The notes: generated by a model from the sequence alone, not told the origin. DNA of 64,000 nucleotides from Acidihalobacter ferrooxydans (GCF_001975725.1 NZ_CP019434.1:806001-870000), one strand, 5' to 3'; shown: positions 1 to 10,604, counted from the stretch's first letter. Made by a program: numbers and translations.

Positions 1-12
1 ACAGGCTCCTAG
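1..12. repeat. Tail of a family A element
   Basis: The first 12 bases (ACAGGCTCCTAG) are identical to the right terminus of the complete family A element ending at 23856, including the CTAG flank. The rest of this copy lies outside the window. Confidence 0.6.
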
Positions 13-31
13 CCCCCGCGCGTGCGCGTCC

Positions 32-1291
32 TCAGGCCGGTTTTTCCCCATTGATCCAGGCGTTGTCGGGATAGCCCCAGCGTTCCCAGGTGCCGACCAC
101 GCCTTTGTCGGCCACGATGATCCGATCCACCCACTTGACGGATTTGTAGCCATACATCGGCGGCACGATAAGCCTCAGCGGATAGCCGCCCTTGCGCGGC
201 AAGGGCACGTCGTCGATCCGGTAGGCGAGCAAGACACCGGGGAGGCGCGCCTGATCGATGCTGAGCTGATCGACATAGACGCCGTCCGCAGAGTGGAAAA
301 TCAGATGCGTGCCCGTGGCATGTGCGCCCGCCAGTTTAAGCAATGTCTCCGGTCGCACGCCGGTCCACACGACATTCGGCACGCTCCAGCCGGTGACGCA
401 CTGAAAGGTGCGCTGTTCGCGCACCGCATCCATCGCTTCGAGTTGCGCCAGTGTCAGTTCCAGCGGATGGTCGACGAGCCCGTCGATGCGCAGTCTGAAC
501 GCTGTCGGGTCGATATCGGGATAGCGATTGGTGTAGGTGTAATAGGCCGGGAAGAGCGGCGCGCGACTGGCGCCGTTCGCCGCAGCCGTTGCGTTCGCGC
601 CGCCGGCACCCGGTGCAGCGTCAGCCAGTGATGCAGCACTCTCGCGCAGACGCATGCCGCCAAGCACGCTGAGCGTTCCGGCCGATAGCGCGCCGAGCCC
701 CAGCGCGCCCCGCAATCCGGCGCGGCGGTTGTAGTCGAAGCGGGCATTGAGCGGATGTTGCCGTTGAAAGGAGAACAGCCGCATCAGAACATGCAGGGCA
801 ATCCAGCCGAGCCAGATGTACGAGGCTACGCCATGTATGCCGAACGCGACCGCATCCCAACTGGCCGGGAACCGGCCCGGTAGCCACAGGGCGAAGCCGG
901 TCAGCATGACCAATGCGGTGAGCAGACCGGTAATCAGCCAGTCGATGCGTCGGGCGGCGCGTGGCGGTTTGGCGAAGACGGCCAGCGCAGCGGCCAGCAG
1001 CAGCACTGAAAACGCGATGCCCAGCCAGACATGCACCGTTTCGATGGGGCGTAGCCAGGCAATCAGCGGGCCATGCCAGAGCGGATAGTACAGCGCTACG
1101 CCGGTCACCATCAGCACTGGGAATCCCAGAATGAAAAAGCCATGGACAAGTGCATAGGCGCGTGGCCAGCGCCCGTGGCGCAGTACCGTGCCCAGCGCCG
1201 GCCAGCGGCGCAGCAAGGGCCCGCGCGCAAACAGCAGCAGGCCGGCAGCGAGGATCGGGATCAGTGCGAAAAGCCAGATGGGTGAGGGCAT
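32..1291 (-). CDS. Cytochrome b561-like / sulfite-oxidase-type molybdopterin fusion oxidoreductase
   Basis: This 419-residue protein joins two modules. Residues about 1-215 are a membrane domain with five or six hydrophobic segments (roughly 5-22, 48-70, 86-106, 117-137, 147-170, 195-212). His50, His87, His153 and His167 in them are plausible heme b ligands, as in cytochrome b561/Ni-hydrogenase b subunits. After an Ala/Gly-rich linker (about 218-245), residues 250-415 are an oxidoreductase molybdopterin-binding domain. It has the FQCVTGW motif, in which Cys298 would ligate molybdenum, and the basic-Gly stretch PRKGGYPLRLIVPP. Fusion would let electrons from the Moco centre pass directly to the membrane quinone pool; that role and the substrate are inferred. 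YedY/MsrP-YedZ is the two-gene analogue. The gene reads leftward, with its stop near the window edge. Confidence 0.8.
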   Translation of the reverse strand: MPSPIWLFALIPILAAGLLLFARGPLLRRWPALGTVLRHGRWPRAYALVHGFFILGFPVLMVTGVALYYPLWHGPLIAWLRPIETVHVWLGIAFSVLLLAAALAVFAKPPRAARRIDWLITGLLTALVMLTGFALWLPGRFPASWDAVAFGIHGVASYIWLGWIALHVLMRLFSFQRQHPLNARFDYNRRAGLRGALGLGALSAGTLSVLGGMRLRESAASLADAAPGAGGANATAAANGASRAPLFPAYYTYTNRYPDIDPTAFRLRIDGLVDHPLELTLAQLEAMDAVREQRTFQCVTGWSVPNVVWTGVRPETLLKLAGAHATGTHLIFHSADGVYVDQLSIDQARLPGVLLAYRIDDVPLPRKGGYPLRLIVPPMYGYKSVKWVDRIIVADKGVVGTWERWGYPDNAWINGEKPA

Positions 1292-2149
1292 GGTTGCCTC
1301 CGGTCGTTAGGGTGCCAATGCATCGATGACAAGGCAAACGAGTCTGCCGGGAAAGGCCCGCGACACGACGCCGCACGGCGGCCATGCGCGCAGGTTCTGC
1401 CAACCTGATGCCGGGTCGGCAGGCTCAGCGTCCCGCAACGCGTTGCCTGCGCACATTTCATTTCTGTGTCGATTCATTTTGTTTCGATCCATTGTTGAGT
1501 TCAGATTATCCATTGGGAAAAGCGTTCTTGTTTGATCTTTGAATTCACAGTGTGCTTCTTCGCTCTGGCATGGCGCAACGATGCCGCTCGCTGAAGAAAA
1601 TTCCCTGTAAGTTCATTTGTCTGTGCAATCATTACCGTGTCTGACGGCGGATCCGGGTTGAAGTCCAATAGTGCTGCAAGCAGTTCTTGCTCCTGTACTC
1701 AGTCGTGCGTTGGGGGCATGTGCTTACGCCAAGGCCACACGAACGATCAATCCCCAACGCGTTGCCGCAAGCGTCACGGTCGGTCAGGCGTCAGCAGTCT
1801 GCCGGACTTGGAGCGGCGACGAATCGAGTGGGGGCCATGCGCTGGCTCAGCGTCGCAGTCGATTCTGCTCAGGCCCGACTGGCACCTGGACGGTGTTGAT
1901 CACCTTGGCGCCCTTGTCTGACCGGCCCGGCGCGGTTACCGATACGAGTGAGCGTTCTCATCCGCGCAGGGTTCACTGTTTGATTATTCGCGCCGCACGT
2001 GCAAATGGTTTCGCCTCCTCTATATCGATGCACAATCCACTGGGCAGGGATCGCCGTCTGACGTGTGCGTCGGGTTTTGGCGACATTTGAGGACTTGTCC
2101 TGACGTGGTCGAGAATGCCTCCATGGTCAATTCGACACGGGAGCAAAAA
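1292..2149. other. 858-bp intergenic region upstream of opgG
   Basis: This gap separates two divergent genes. Its centre holds a family B element in reverse orientation (about 1500-1661). The remainder shows no open frame with convincing protein character. A frame at about 1671-2090 has no signal peptide, ribosome site or recognisable domain. Promoters for both flanking genes should be here, but I cannot place them confidently. Confidence 0.5.
1500..1661 (-). repeat. Family B MITE-like element, copy B1
   Basis: Read on the minus strand it starts CTTCAACCCGGATCC, then TGATTGCACAGAC, then CAGGGAATTTTCTTCAGCG, GAGCGGCATCGTTGCGCC and GAGCGAAGAAGCACAC. The same blocks occur in the same order at 43324-43485 and in the other B copies. 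There is no coding capacity. The right end is less conserved, so the lower boundary is approximate. Confidence 0.65.
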
Positions 2150-3697
2150 ATGTTGCCGCACAAAGCCTTGAGAATAATGATCGGCCTGGCATTGGTGCTC
2201 GGAGCAGCGTCGCCGGCCCTGGCTGTCGCCGCGGGATTCGGCTTCGATCAGGTGGTGGCGAAGGCCAAAGCGTTAGCCAAACAGCCCTATCAGGCGCCGC
2301 ATGCCGTGCCGAAATTTCTGCGCGAACTGAATTATTCGACGTATCAGCAGATTCGCTTCAAGCCCAAGCGGGCGTTGTGGCGCCCGAGCGGGTCCGATTT
2401 TCAGGTGATGCTGGTGCCTCCGGGGCTGTTCTATAAGCATGCGGTCAAGATCAATGTGGTCGATGCCCAGGGCGTGCATGCACTTGCGTTCGATAAATCG
2501 GATTTCGACTATCCAAGCAAGGCGCTGGCAAAAAAAATCCCGGCCAATCTGGGCTATGCCGGATTCAAGCTCACGTATCCACTCGATGGGACCGGCATCG
2601 CGAACCAGTTTCTGGTGTTCGCCGGCGCGAGCTATTTCCGCGGAGTGGGCAAGGGCAATACATTCGGTCTTTCCGAACGCGGCATTGCGGTCGATACCGG
2701 GTTGCCCATCGGGGAGCAGTTTCCGAATTTCACCGAATACTGGCTGGTGCGTCCGCGCCCCGATGCCAAGGCGATGACGCTTTATGCGCTGCTCGATGGC
2801 AAGAGCGTGACGGGCGCCTACCGTTTCATCATCCGGCCGGGCGCGCCTACCCGCATTCAGGTCAAGGTCGAGCTTTTCACGCGTCATTCGATTGCGCAGC
2901 TTGGCATTGCGCCGCTGACCAGTATGTTCTTCTACGGCGCCAACACGCCCCGCCCCGCCGGCGAATGGCGCCCGCAAGTGCATGATTCGGACGGTTTGTT
3001 GATTCACAACGGCACCGGGGAGTGGCTCTGGCGGCCACTGATCAACCCGCGCGCGCTGAAACTCGATTATTTCGACACGAACAATGTGCGCGGGTTCGGT
3101 CTGCTGCAACGTGTGACTGCTTTCGGTCAATACGAGGACGCCTATGCGCTCTATCAATCCAGGCCGAGCGCCTGGGTTACGCCGGACGGAAACTGGGGCA
3201 AGGGGCATGTGGTGCTGGTCGAGATTCCGACGCCGAACGAAACCAATGACAACATCGTGGCGTTCTGGATGCCCGGTCACGCGGTGAAAGGGGGTGAACA
3301 CCTCAAATTCGCTTACGGGATTGCGATAGGCGGACCCCGCGTGCCGCACGAGCCGATGGCGCACACGGTGCAGACCTTCGTCGGCAACGGCGACATTATC
3401 GGGGGCGGTGACGTGAAGGGCGCCTATCGCTTCGTGGTCGATTTCAGCGGCGGATCACTCGGGAAACTCCCCGTCGATGCGAAGGTCAAGGGCATTGTGA
3501 CCGGCCTCGATGGCACGGATGTACTCGAACACACCGTGCAGTACCTGCCGCAGACGAAACAGTGGCGGCTGTCGATTCTGGCCAGGCCGGCGTCGGGTAA
3601 GCCGACAGCTCTACGCGCCTTTTTGCATCAGGGTAAAAATACTTTGAGCGAAACATGGACTTATAGCCTGCCGTCAAAAAACAAAATCGGCGGGTAA
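2150..3697 (+). CDS. opgG: Periplasmic glucan biosynthesis protein OpgG (MdoG)
   Basis: A 515-residue secreted protein of the OpgG/MdoG family, needed for branching and release of osmoregulated periplasmic glucans. The ATG at 2150 is chosen because it opens a clean Sec signal peptide (MLPHKALRIMIGLALVLGAA, cleavage near ALA) behind GGGAG; upstream in-frame ATGs would add a polar tail. Family blocks include FGFDQVVAKAKALAKQPY at the mature N terminus, the FDKSDFDYP and GYAGFKLTYPLD segments, and PRPAGEWRPQVHDSDGL. The C-terminal half forms the family Ig-like fold. It heads a rightward cluster with opgH, but two small genes lie between them, unlike the direct opgGH arrangement of enteric bacteria. 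Confidence 0.93.
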   Translation: MLPHKALRIMIGLALVLGAASPALAVAAGFGFDQVVAKAKALAKQPYQAPHAVPKFLRELNYSTYQQIRFKPKRALWRPSGSDFQVMLVPPGLFYKHAVKINVVDAQGVHALAFDKSDFDYPSKALAKKIPANLGYAGFKLTYPLDGTGIANQFLVFAGASYFRGVGKGNTFGLSERGIAVDTGLPIGEQFPNFTEYWLVRPRPDAKAMTLYALLDGKSVTGAYRFIIRPGAPTRIQVKVELFTRHSIAQLGIAPLTSMFFYGANTPRPAGEWRPQVHDSDGLLIHNGTGEWLWRPLINPRALKLDYFDTNNVRGFGLLQRVTAFGQYEDAYALYQSRPSAWVTPDGNWGKGHVVLVEIPTPNETNDNIVAFWMPGHAVKGGEHLKFAYGIAIGGPRVPHEPMAHTVQTFVGNGDIIGGGDVKGAYRFVVDFSGGSLGKLPVDAKVKGIVTGLDGTDVLEHTVQYLPQTKQWRLSILARPASGKPTALRAFLHQGKNTLSETWTYSLPSKNKIGG

Positions 3698-3766
3698 TAC
3701 CTATCGGGAGGAGAGTAGGAGCGAAGCACGGCAGTTACCTCAATCCAAGCGTAAGGAGATGGACCT

Positions 3767-4273
3767 ATGAACGAGCAAACCCATGTTGAATTGACCCTCC
3801 CGTCCTGGGCGGCGGAGATGGCCTCAGATCTGTTGAGCGGTATCGGCATGCGACGCATGCCGCAAGGCGAGCTGTGCGTGTTCAGGTGCCGGGCGGACCG
3901 CTACGCCAATCTGCGCATATCCGAGCAGCTGATCGAACGCAAGCTGCCGTTCGATGTCCGTGCGCGGCGTGCCGACGACGGGCGGTGCAGCAGTCGGGTC
4001 AGGCGCGTGCGCTTTGATCTGGACGGCGCGATGCTCAGCGATGTCGAGGATGTGCCAGCCGAGTTGGAAAACGTCTATCTGGGGCTCGTCGACGCAGTAC
4101 ATACAGTCGGCGAAAACGCTGGAGTTGACGCATTCCTGCAGGAAGCGCGCAGTCGGCGCACGGCCGAGCCGTTGCGCGAAGTCGCACCGATGCCCGAGCA
4201 GATCGCCGCGATGCGCGAGGCCGAGGAGCTGAATGCACGCAACGCGCATCTGCGGTGGCCGCACCTGAGCTGA
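3767..4273 (+). CDS. Small unknown protein in the opg operon
   Basis: A 168-residue protein I do not recognise. The start at 3767 has an excellent ribosome site (AAGGAGATGG) and lies 69 bp after opgG on the same strand. There is no signal peptide or membrane segment, so it should be cytoplasmic. It is charged and Arg/Glu-rich, with a likely alpha/beta N-terminal part (residues 1-110) and a helical acidic C terminus (125-165, MPEQIAAMREAEELNARNA). Codon use matches its neighbours. Its position between opgG and opgH suggests a role tied to glucan synthesis, for example modulating the synthase, but that is inference only. Confidence 0.75.
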   Translation: MNEQTHVELTLPSWAAEMASDLLSGIGMRRMPQGELCVFRCRADRYANLRISEQLIERKLPFDVRARRADDGRCSSRVRRVRFDLDGAMLSDVEDVPAELENVYLGLVDAVHTVGENAGVDAFLQEARSRRTAEPLREVAPMPEQIAAMREAEELNARNAHLRWPHLS

Positions 4274-4282
4274 TGCGCAGGC

Positions 4283-4308
4283 GGCTGGCCCCGCGGCCGG
4301 GGCCAGCC
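4283..4308 (+). terminator. Strong GC hairpin between the two small opg genes
   Basis: GGCTGGCCCC (4283-4292) pairs perfectly with GGGGCCAGCC (4299-4308), and one more G-C pair extends the stem inward to a 4-nt loop. It lies just after the stop of the 168-residue gene and about 20 nt before the next ribosome site. It lacks an immediate T-run, so partial termination or mRNA 3'-end stabilisation is as likely as full termination. Confidence 0.5.
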
Positions 4309-4338
4309 GTCACTCAATAATTTCTAAGGAGAGTGACG

Positions 4339-4569
4339 ATGCGACACGAGCAACTTACGCGAATCACAGTACGCAGTCTGGCCTACGCCCGGTTGTGCGC
4401 CGACGGAACGGAACGCGACGCAAGCGGTGTGCTTACGCGCCTTGCCGAGACGCTTGACGCCAATCCCGACACGGCCATGCAGTGTGTGCTCGATGAGTTC
4501 GGCGGCAAAGTTTCGGTGCAGTGCGCCAGTGTGCCGTCAATTGTGCGCGGGAGTATGCGTCATGACTGA
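4339..4569 (+). CDS. Small unknown protein translationally coupled to opgH
   Basis: A 76-residue protein without a recognised domain. The ATG at 4339 has AAGGAG six bases upstream; a GTG at 4333 is in frame but too close to that site. It is predicted soluble and mostly helical (VLTRLAETLDANPDTAMQCV), with Cys residues near positions 17, 48 and 59. Its last eight bases overlap the opgH start (ATGACTGA), implying translational coupling and matched production with the glucosyltransferase. Function unknown; a small regulator or partner of OpgH is a reasonable guess from position alone. Confidence 0.7.
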   Translation: MRHEQLTRITVRSLAYARLCADGTERDASGVLTRLAETLDANPDTAMQCVLDEFGGKVSVQCASVPSIVRGSMRHD

Positions 4570-6712
4570 TCGATTGCTCGACAGCCATGCGCTTGGCGAC
4601 GTTCCAGGGGATTCGCGCAGCACACGGCACTGGCGGCTGACCGCCTGGTGGCGACGCGGGCTGTTTACCGTGCTGGTGGCGGCCCAGACCGCAGTCGGCG
4701 CGCGGGCGATGATCGGCATTTTGCCGTACCGCGGTCATGGTGTACTGGAGCTCTCTTTGTTGGTGATCTACACCGTGTTGTTTGCCTGGATTTCCGCCGG
4801 CATGTGGATGGCCGTGTTCGGGTTCGTGGTGCGCGCGCTCGGCGGCGACCGGCACGCGCTGTTACGGCGCCATGCGCAGACGCTGAACTACGCGCCACTG
4901 GCGCCGACCGCCGTGGTGATGCCGATTTATCACGAAGACGTGGAGCGTTCGCTGCGCGGGTTGCGCGCGACCTACCGTTCACTGGAGCGTACCGGCCAAC
5001 TGCATTTCTTTGAATTTTTCATTCTCTCCGATAGCCGCGATCCCGAGCGCTGGCTGGCTGAACAGGAAGCCTGGCAGGCGCTGTGCCGTGAACTCGGTGC
5101 CCAGGGCCGGCTGCACTATCGCCGACGGCGCGTGAACCTCAAGGCCAAGCCGGGGAATATCAGTGATTTTCTGCGTCGCTGGGGACGGCGTTTCCGGTAT
5201 TTCGTGGTGCTCGATGCCGACAGCCTGATGCGTGGCGATACGCTCGTGCGCATGGTGCAGCTGATGGAGCGTGAACCGCGCTGCGGCATCCTGCAGACCG
5301 CGCCGGAGCTGGTCAACGCACACTCGCCCTACGCCCGCCTGCAACAATTCTCGAATCATGTCTATGGCCCCGTGTTCAGCGCCGGCCTGGCGGCGCTGCA
5401 ACTCGGCGAGGCCGTGTACTGGGGGCACAACGCGATCATCCGCACCGCGCCCTTCATGCGCCACTGCGCGCTGCCCCGGATGCGCGGCATCGGTCTGTTT
5501 CGCGGCCCGGTGCTGAGCCATGACTTCGTCGAGGCGGCCTATATGGCGCGGGCCGGTTACGAGGTCTGGCTGGAACCCGAGCTTGGCGGCAGCTATGAAG
5601 AGTCACCGCCGTCGCTGGATGATGAACTCGCGCGCGACCGCCGCTGGGCCAAGGGCAACCTGCAACACCTGCGCCTGCTGATGGGAGGTCGTGGACTGCA
5701 CCTTGCGCATCGTCTGGCGTTTCTGAACGGCATTCTGTCCTACGCGGCCGCGCCCCTCTGGCTCGCTTTTCTGGTGCTGAGCACGCTTGAGGTCGCGCAC
5801 TTTACCCTGTGGCCCATTGATTACTTCCCCGGCATGCACAGCCTGTTCCCGGTGTGGCCGCGCTGGAACCCCGGCTGGGCCGTGCTGCTGTCGAGCAGCA
5901 CCGCCGTGATTCTGCTGTTGCCAAAAGTGCTGGCCGTGCTCGACACCGCATTGCACCGCACACGCCGGCGCGCCTATGGCGGCGTGTTCCGGCTGGTTGC
6001 CGGCGCATTGCTGGAAACGCTGACCTCGGCCATGCTCGCCCCGGTGCGGATGCTGGCGCACAGCCGGTATGTGATTGCCGCGCTGCTGGCGATCCGCGTG
6101 CGCTGGGCGGGCCAGAACCGCAGTCTGGAATTGGCCTGGGGCGCGGCGCTGCTCAAGCACGCGCCGGCGGCGGTGCTGGCGTTCGCCTGGGCCGGGTTCG
6201 GTTACTGGCTCAAACCGATGTTTTTCTACTGGTCCATGCCGGTGGTCGTGCCCTTGTTGCTCGCCGCGCCCACGTCCGTGCTGCTGTCGCGCTTCGGCCT
6301 TGGCGAGCGCCTGCGGCGCGCCGGCCTGTGGGTGATCCCGCAGGAATCGAGCGCGCGTGAACCCATGCTCGCTGAACTCGACGGCAAGCCGCTGCTGGCG
6401 TCGTCGATGCTGGGCTGCGGCCTGTTCGAGATGAGCGTGCTGCATCCACAGCGCAACGCTCTGGCTGCGCGGCTTGCGCGCAGCGACCGTGGCGCGCGGC
6501 GGGTGCGTTTGCAAGCGCTGCGCGAGCGCTGCCTCGAACAGGGGCCGGATGCGCTGCGTGCCGACGAATTGCAGTTGCTGGCCGGCAGTCGCGAGTCCAT
6601 GCGCTGGCTGCATCGCAGCGCCTGGGCGGCTGCGCCGGACAATCCATGGGGCGCGCGTGTCGAGGCCCTGTCGCTCGCGCTCTGCTCGCCCTCGACGTCG
6701 CCGCATGCCTGA
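4562..6712 (+). CDS. opgH: Glucans biosynthesis glucosyltransferase OpgH (MdoH)
   Basis: A 716-residue inner-membrane family 2 glycosyltransferase that builds the beta-1,2-linked glucan backbone from UDP-glucose. The ATG at 4562 overlaps the preceding stop. Two N-terminal membrane segments (about 31-50 and 63-90) precede the cytosolic GT2 domain. That domain has PTAVVMPIYHEDV, the metal-binding aspartates in VVLDADSLM, and the acceptor/product motifs HDFVEAAYMARAGYEVW and RDRRWAKGNLQH (an RRW motif like the QxxRW of processive GT2 enzymes). Several C-terminal membrane segments follow. It is shorter at both ends than the enteric OpgH of about 850 residues. The stop overlaps the next start by eight bases. 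Confidence 0.95.
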   Translation: MTDRLLDSHALGDVPGDSRSTRHWRLTAWWRRGLFTVLVAAQTAVGARAMIGILPYRGHGVLELSLLVIYTVLFAWISAGMWMAVFGFVVRALGGDRHALLRRHAQTLNYAPLAPTAVVMPIYHEDVERSLRGLRATYRSLERTGQLHFFEFFILSDSRDPERWLAEQEAWQALCRELGAQGRLHYRRRRVNLKAKPGNISDFLRRWGRRFRYFVVLDADSLMRGDTLVRMVQLMEREPRCGILQTAPELVNAHSPYARLQQFSNHVYGPVFSAGLAALQLGEAVYWGHNAIIRTAPFMRHCALPRMRGIGLFRGPVLSHDFVEAAYMARAGYEVWLEPELGGSYEESPPSLDDELARDRRWAKGNLQHLRLLMGGRGLHLAHRLAFLNGILSYAAAPLWLAFLVLSTLEVAHFTLWPIDYFPGMHSLFPVWPRWNPGWAVLLSSSTAVILLLPKVLAVLDTALHRTRRRAYGGVFRLVAGALLETLTSAMLAPVRMLAHSRYVIAALLAIRVRWAGQNRSLELAWGAALLKHAPAAVLAFAWAGFGYWLKPMFFYWSMPVVVPLLLAAPTSVLLSRFGLGERLRRAGLWVIPQESSAREPMLAELDGKPLLASSMLGCGLFEMSVLHPQRNALAARLARSDRGARRVRLQALRERCLEQGPDALRADELQLLAGSRESMRWLHRSAWAAAPDNPWGARVEALSLALCSPSTSPHA

Positions 6713-7490
6713 ATGGATTCGCCGGGGCGCCCCCGCTGTGGCGGGGGCGCTGTTGTGGTGGGTTGCAGGTGCCGCGCAGGCCGAGGCTCCATTCCCGCCG
6801 TTCCTGATCACCTCGACCCCGTCGCTGTTCGATCTCGGCGCGCTGGAACCGAAGCCGCGCCTGAAAGGCAGCCTCAGCCTGGGCGGCGTGCTCACCAGCG
6901 GTGCCGGCAACACGAGTAGCGGCAATGGCAAGCTGGAACTGCGCTACCGCTACTTGCGCTGGTGCAACCGCGCGACGCTCTCTGCGCTCTATGCCGCGCA
7001 AAACGGCGTGGCTACCGCCCGCCGCTATGCCGCGTCCGACACGCTGCGTTACGGCCTCTCTGCGCGACGGTTTTTGTTTGCCAACGTGGCCGGATTGCAG
7101 GACCGCTTTGCCGGCTACGACTACCAGTTCGCGCAGACGGCTGGCTACGGCCTGCGCGTGATTGCGGATGGGCCGCAGCGGCTTGATGTCGAACTGGGTG
7201 CAGGGCTTGTGCAGACGCAGGAAGTGGATGGCGCGCCGTATCAGGGCGCAGTGGCGCGCCTCGCCGCGCAGTATCGCTTCAAGCTGAACAAGCGCACCCG
7301 GTTTTCGCAAACACTGGAGACGCTGGCCGACCGCAATGTCTACATCCAGGCCGTTAGTGCGCTGAGTGTTGCGGTATACGGCAACTTGGGGTTGCAACTC
7401 AGTTACACCGTCACTAGCAACACACGTACACCGCCCGGTGTGCCAAAGACATCGACCATCAGCGCAGTCACGATGCTGTATGCATTCTGA
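6705..7490 (+). CDS. DUF481-like outer-membrane beta-barrel protein
   Basis: A 261-residue exported protein starting inside the opgH stop (ATGCCTGA overlap). Residues 1-26 form a signal peptide ending GAAQA. The mature part has alternating hydrophobic/polar strands typical of small barrels (GSLSLGGVLTSGAGNTSSGN, GKLELRYRYLR, LDVELGAGLVQTQEV) and ends in Phe, as outer-membrane proteins do. This matches the DUF481/YdiY-type family (putative salt-induced outer-membrane protein). Coupling to opgH suggests it is made together with periplasmic glucans, perhaps as part of envelope adaptation to osmolarity. Confidence 0.7.
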   Translation: MPEWIRRGAPAVAGALLWWVAGAAQAEAPFPPFLITSTPSLFDLGALEPKPRLKGSLSLGGVLTSGAGNTSSGNGKLELRYRYLRWCNRATLSALYAAQNGVATARRYAASDTLRYGLSARRFLFANVAGLQDRFAGYDYQFAQTAGYGLRVIADGPQRLDVELGAGLVQTQEVDGAPYQGAVARLAAQYRFKLNKRTRFSQTLETLADRNVYIQAVSALSVAVYGNLGLQLSYTVTSNTRTPPGVPKTSTISAVTMLYAF

Positions 7491-7495
7491 TTTCC

Positions 7496-7550
7496 AGGAG
7501 CCTGTCGGACTTGGAAAAAATCGGCTGCGGCGATGGATTGATGGGGCCGC
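7496..7550 (+). repeat. Truncated family A element, copy A2
   Basis: Matches the left end of the complete element at 23688-23856: GGAGCCTGTCGGACTTGGA, then ATCGGCTGCGGCGATGG and ATGGGG. The right half is missing or too decayed to see. It lies just after the beta-barrel gene. Confidence 0.65.
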
Positions 7551-7619
7551 TTGAACGCCAGTCTACGGCGGCCCGAATCCTGCGGACCTGTCTTGCCTCC
7601 GGGCGCCGCGCATACCCTT

Positions 7620-8813
7620 TCATTGCACTGCCGCGAGCGCGGCTGCGACGGTTTGCAGGTTGCCCGTATTGAGTCCGGAAACACATAGGCGCCCGCTGGC
7701 GAGCAGGTACAGTGCGTGTTCCTCCCGCAGCCGGTCGACCTGCGCTGTGCTGAGGCCGGTGTAGCTGAACATGCCGCGCTGACGCAGCAGGTGGCTGAAA
7801 TCGTGGTTGGGCAGGCTGTCGGCGAGCAGACCGACGAGCCCTTCGCGCATCTCGAGTATGCGCCGGCGCATGGCCGCGACCTCGTCCATCCAGTCGGCCT
7901 TGAGCGCGGCATTGCCGAGCACGTGGGCGACCAGTTGCGCGCCATAGTTCGGCGGGCTGGAATAGATACAGCGCACGGCGAGCTTGAGTTGCCCGAATAC
8001 CCGCTCCGCCGTGGCTTCATCGTCGCACACCACGCTGAGGCCTCCGACGCGTTCGCCGTATAGCGAAAAAGTCTTGGAGAACGAATTGGCGACGAGAAAG
8101 CGCAAGCCCCGCGCGGCCATCGCGCGAATCGCATAGGCGTCATCCGCCATGCCGTCGCCGAATCCCTGGTAGGCGATGTCGAGGAAGGCGATCAGTTCGC
8201 GCGCTTCGACGATGTCGATGATCCGATCCCATTGCGCGGGGGTGAGATCCGCGCCGGTCGGGTTGTGGCAGCAGGGGTGCAGCAGCACGATGCTGTGCGC
8301 GGGCAGGTTGGCGAAGGCTTCGCACATTGCATCGAACCGCACGCTGTTCGTTTGCGGTTCATAGTAAGGGTAGGCGTGTACCGGGAAGCCCGCGCCGGAA
8401 AATATGCCGACATGATTTTCCCAGGTCGGGTCGCTGACCCAGACTTGCGCATCCGGAAAATGGCGCTTGAGAAAATCGGCACCCACCTTGAGCGCGCCGG
8501 AGCCGCCGACCGTTTGCACGGTGGCGACGCGTCCGGCCTGCAACGCTGGGCTGTCCTGCCCGAACAGCAGGTGCTGGGTGCCGGCGCGGAATGCGGCCAG
8601 CCCTTCCATCGGCAGGTAGAGCGAGGCTGCGGCGAACTGCGCGGCAAGCGCTTCCTGCGCGGCGGCGATAGCGCGCAGGCGCGGCACGCTGCCGCTGTCG
8701 TCGTAATAGTAGCCGATGGAGAGGTTGATCTTTTGTGGCCGTTCGTCCTTGAGGTAACGCGCGACCAACGTGAGGATGGGGTCGCCGGCATAGGCTTTGA
8801 CGTGCTCGAACAT
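7620..8813 (-). CDS. tyrB: Aromatic amino acid aminotransferase (class I)
   Basis: A 397-residue, PLP-dependent class I aminotransferase of the aspartate/aromatic (TyrB/AspC) group. It transfers the amino group between aromatic amino acids or aspartate and 2-oxoglutarate. Length is normal. Visible family features: [24 protein letters not shown] at the start (only part quoted here as landmark), [13 protein letters not shown] with substrate-carboxylate Asn184, [10 protein letters not shown], and the PLP lysine Lys247 in [15 protein letters not shown]. The double Cys before HNPTG and the SLYGERVG loop favour TyrB over AspC. It lies downstream of ettA on the same strand, separated by a hairpin and about 120 bp, so it is probably an independent unit. 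Confidence 0.88.
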   Translation of the reverse strand: MFEHVKAYAGDPILTLVARYLKDERPQKINLSIGYYYDDSGSVPRLRAIAAAQEALAAQFAAASLYLPMEGLAAFRAGTQHLLFGQDSPALQAGRVATVQTVGGSGALKVGADFLKRHFPDAQVWVSDPTWENHVGIFSGAGFPVHAYPYYEPQTNSVRFDAMCEAFANLPAHSIVLLHPCCHNPTGADLTPAQWDRIIDIVEARELIAFLDIAYQGFGDGMADDAYAIRAMAARGLRFLVANSFSKTFSLYGERVGGLSVVCDDEATAERVFGQLKLAVRCIYSSPPNYGAQLVAHVLGNAALKADWMDEVAAMRRRILEMREGLVGLLADSLPNHDFSHLLRQRGMFSYTGLSTAQVDRLREEHALYLLASGRLCVSGLNTGNLQTVAAALAAVQ

Positions 8814-8880
8814 GGGTGTGTATCCGTCGTGTGTGCGGCTGTCGATCAGGTTCCCCTAGCTGGACGAACCCGATTGATTG

Positions 8881-8905
8881 AATCCGGGGGCATTGACCCC
8901 GGATT
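8881..8905 (-). terminator. Stem-loop downstream of ettA
   Basis: AATCCGGGG (8881-8889) pairs perfectly with CCCCGGATT (8897-8905) around a 7-nt loop. It lies about 30 bases beyond the ettA stop. There is no clear U-tract on the minus strand, so intrinsic termination may be weak. Confidence 0.4.
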
Positions 8906-8936
8906 GCCGCGTGCAGGGCAATACATGCTGATGGGC

Positions 8937-10604
<1,668 letters not shown>

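Noticed and set aside
1791-1845. Sequence CTGCCGGACTTGGAGCGGCGACG resembling a family A left end
   Set aside because: Only the first 15 or so bases fit and no right end follows, so chance similarity is likely.
1671-2090. Open frame of 139 codons upstream of opgG, with a late CRTW...GTWTV segment
   Set aside because: No ribosome site, no signal peptide and no recognisable domain. The Cys/GTWTV end vaguely recalls small surface-antigen tails but not enough to support a gene.
5603-6931. Long open frame opposite opgH
   Set aside because: It is antisense to a well-supported gene; high GC makes such frames common and its product is Arg/Gly/His-rich without domains.
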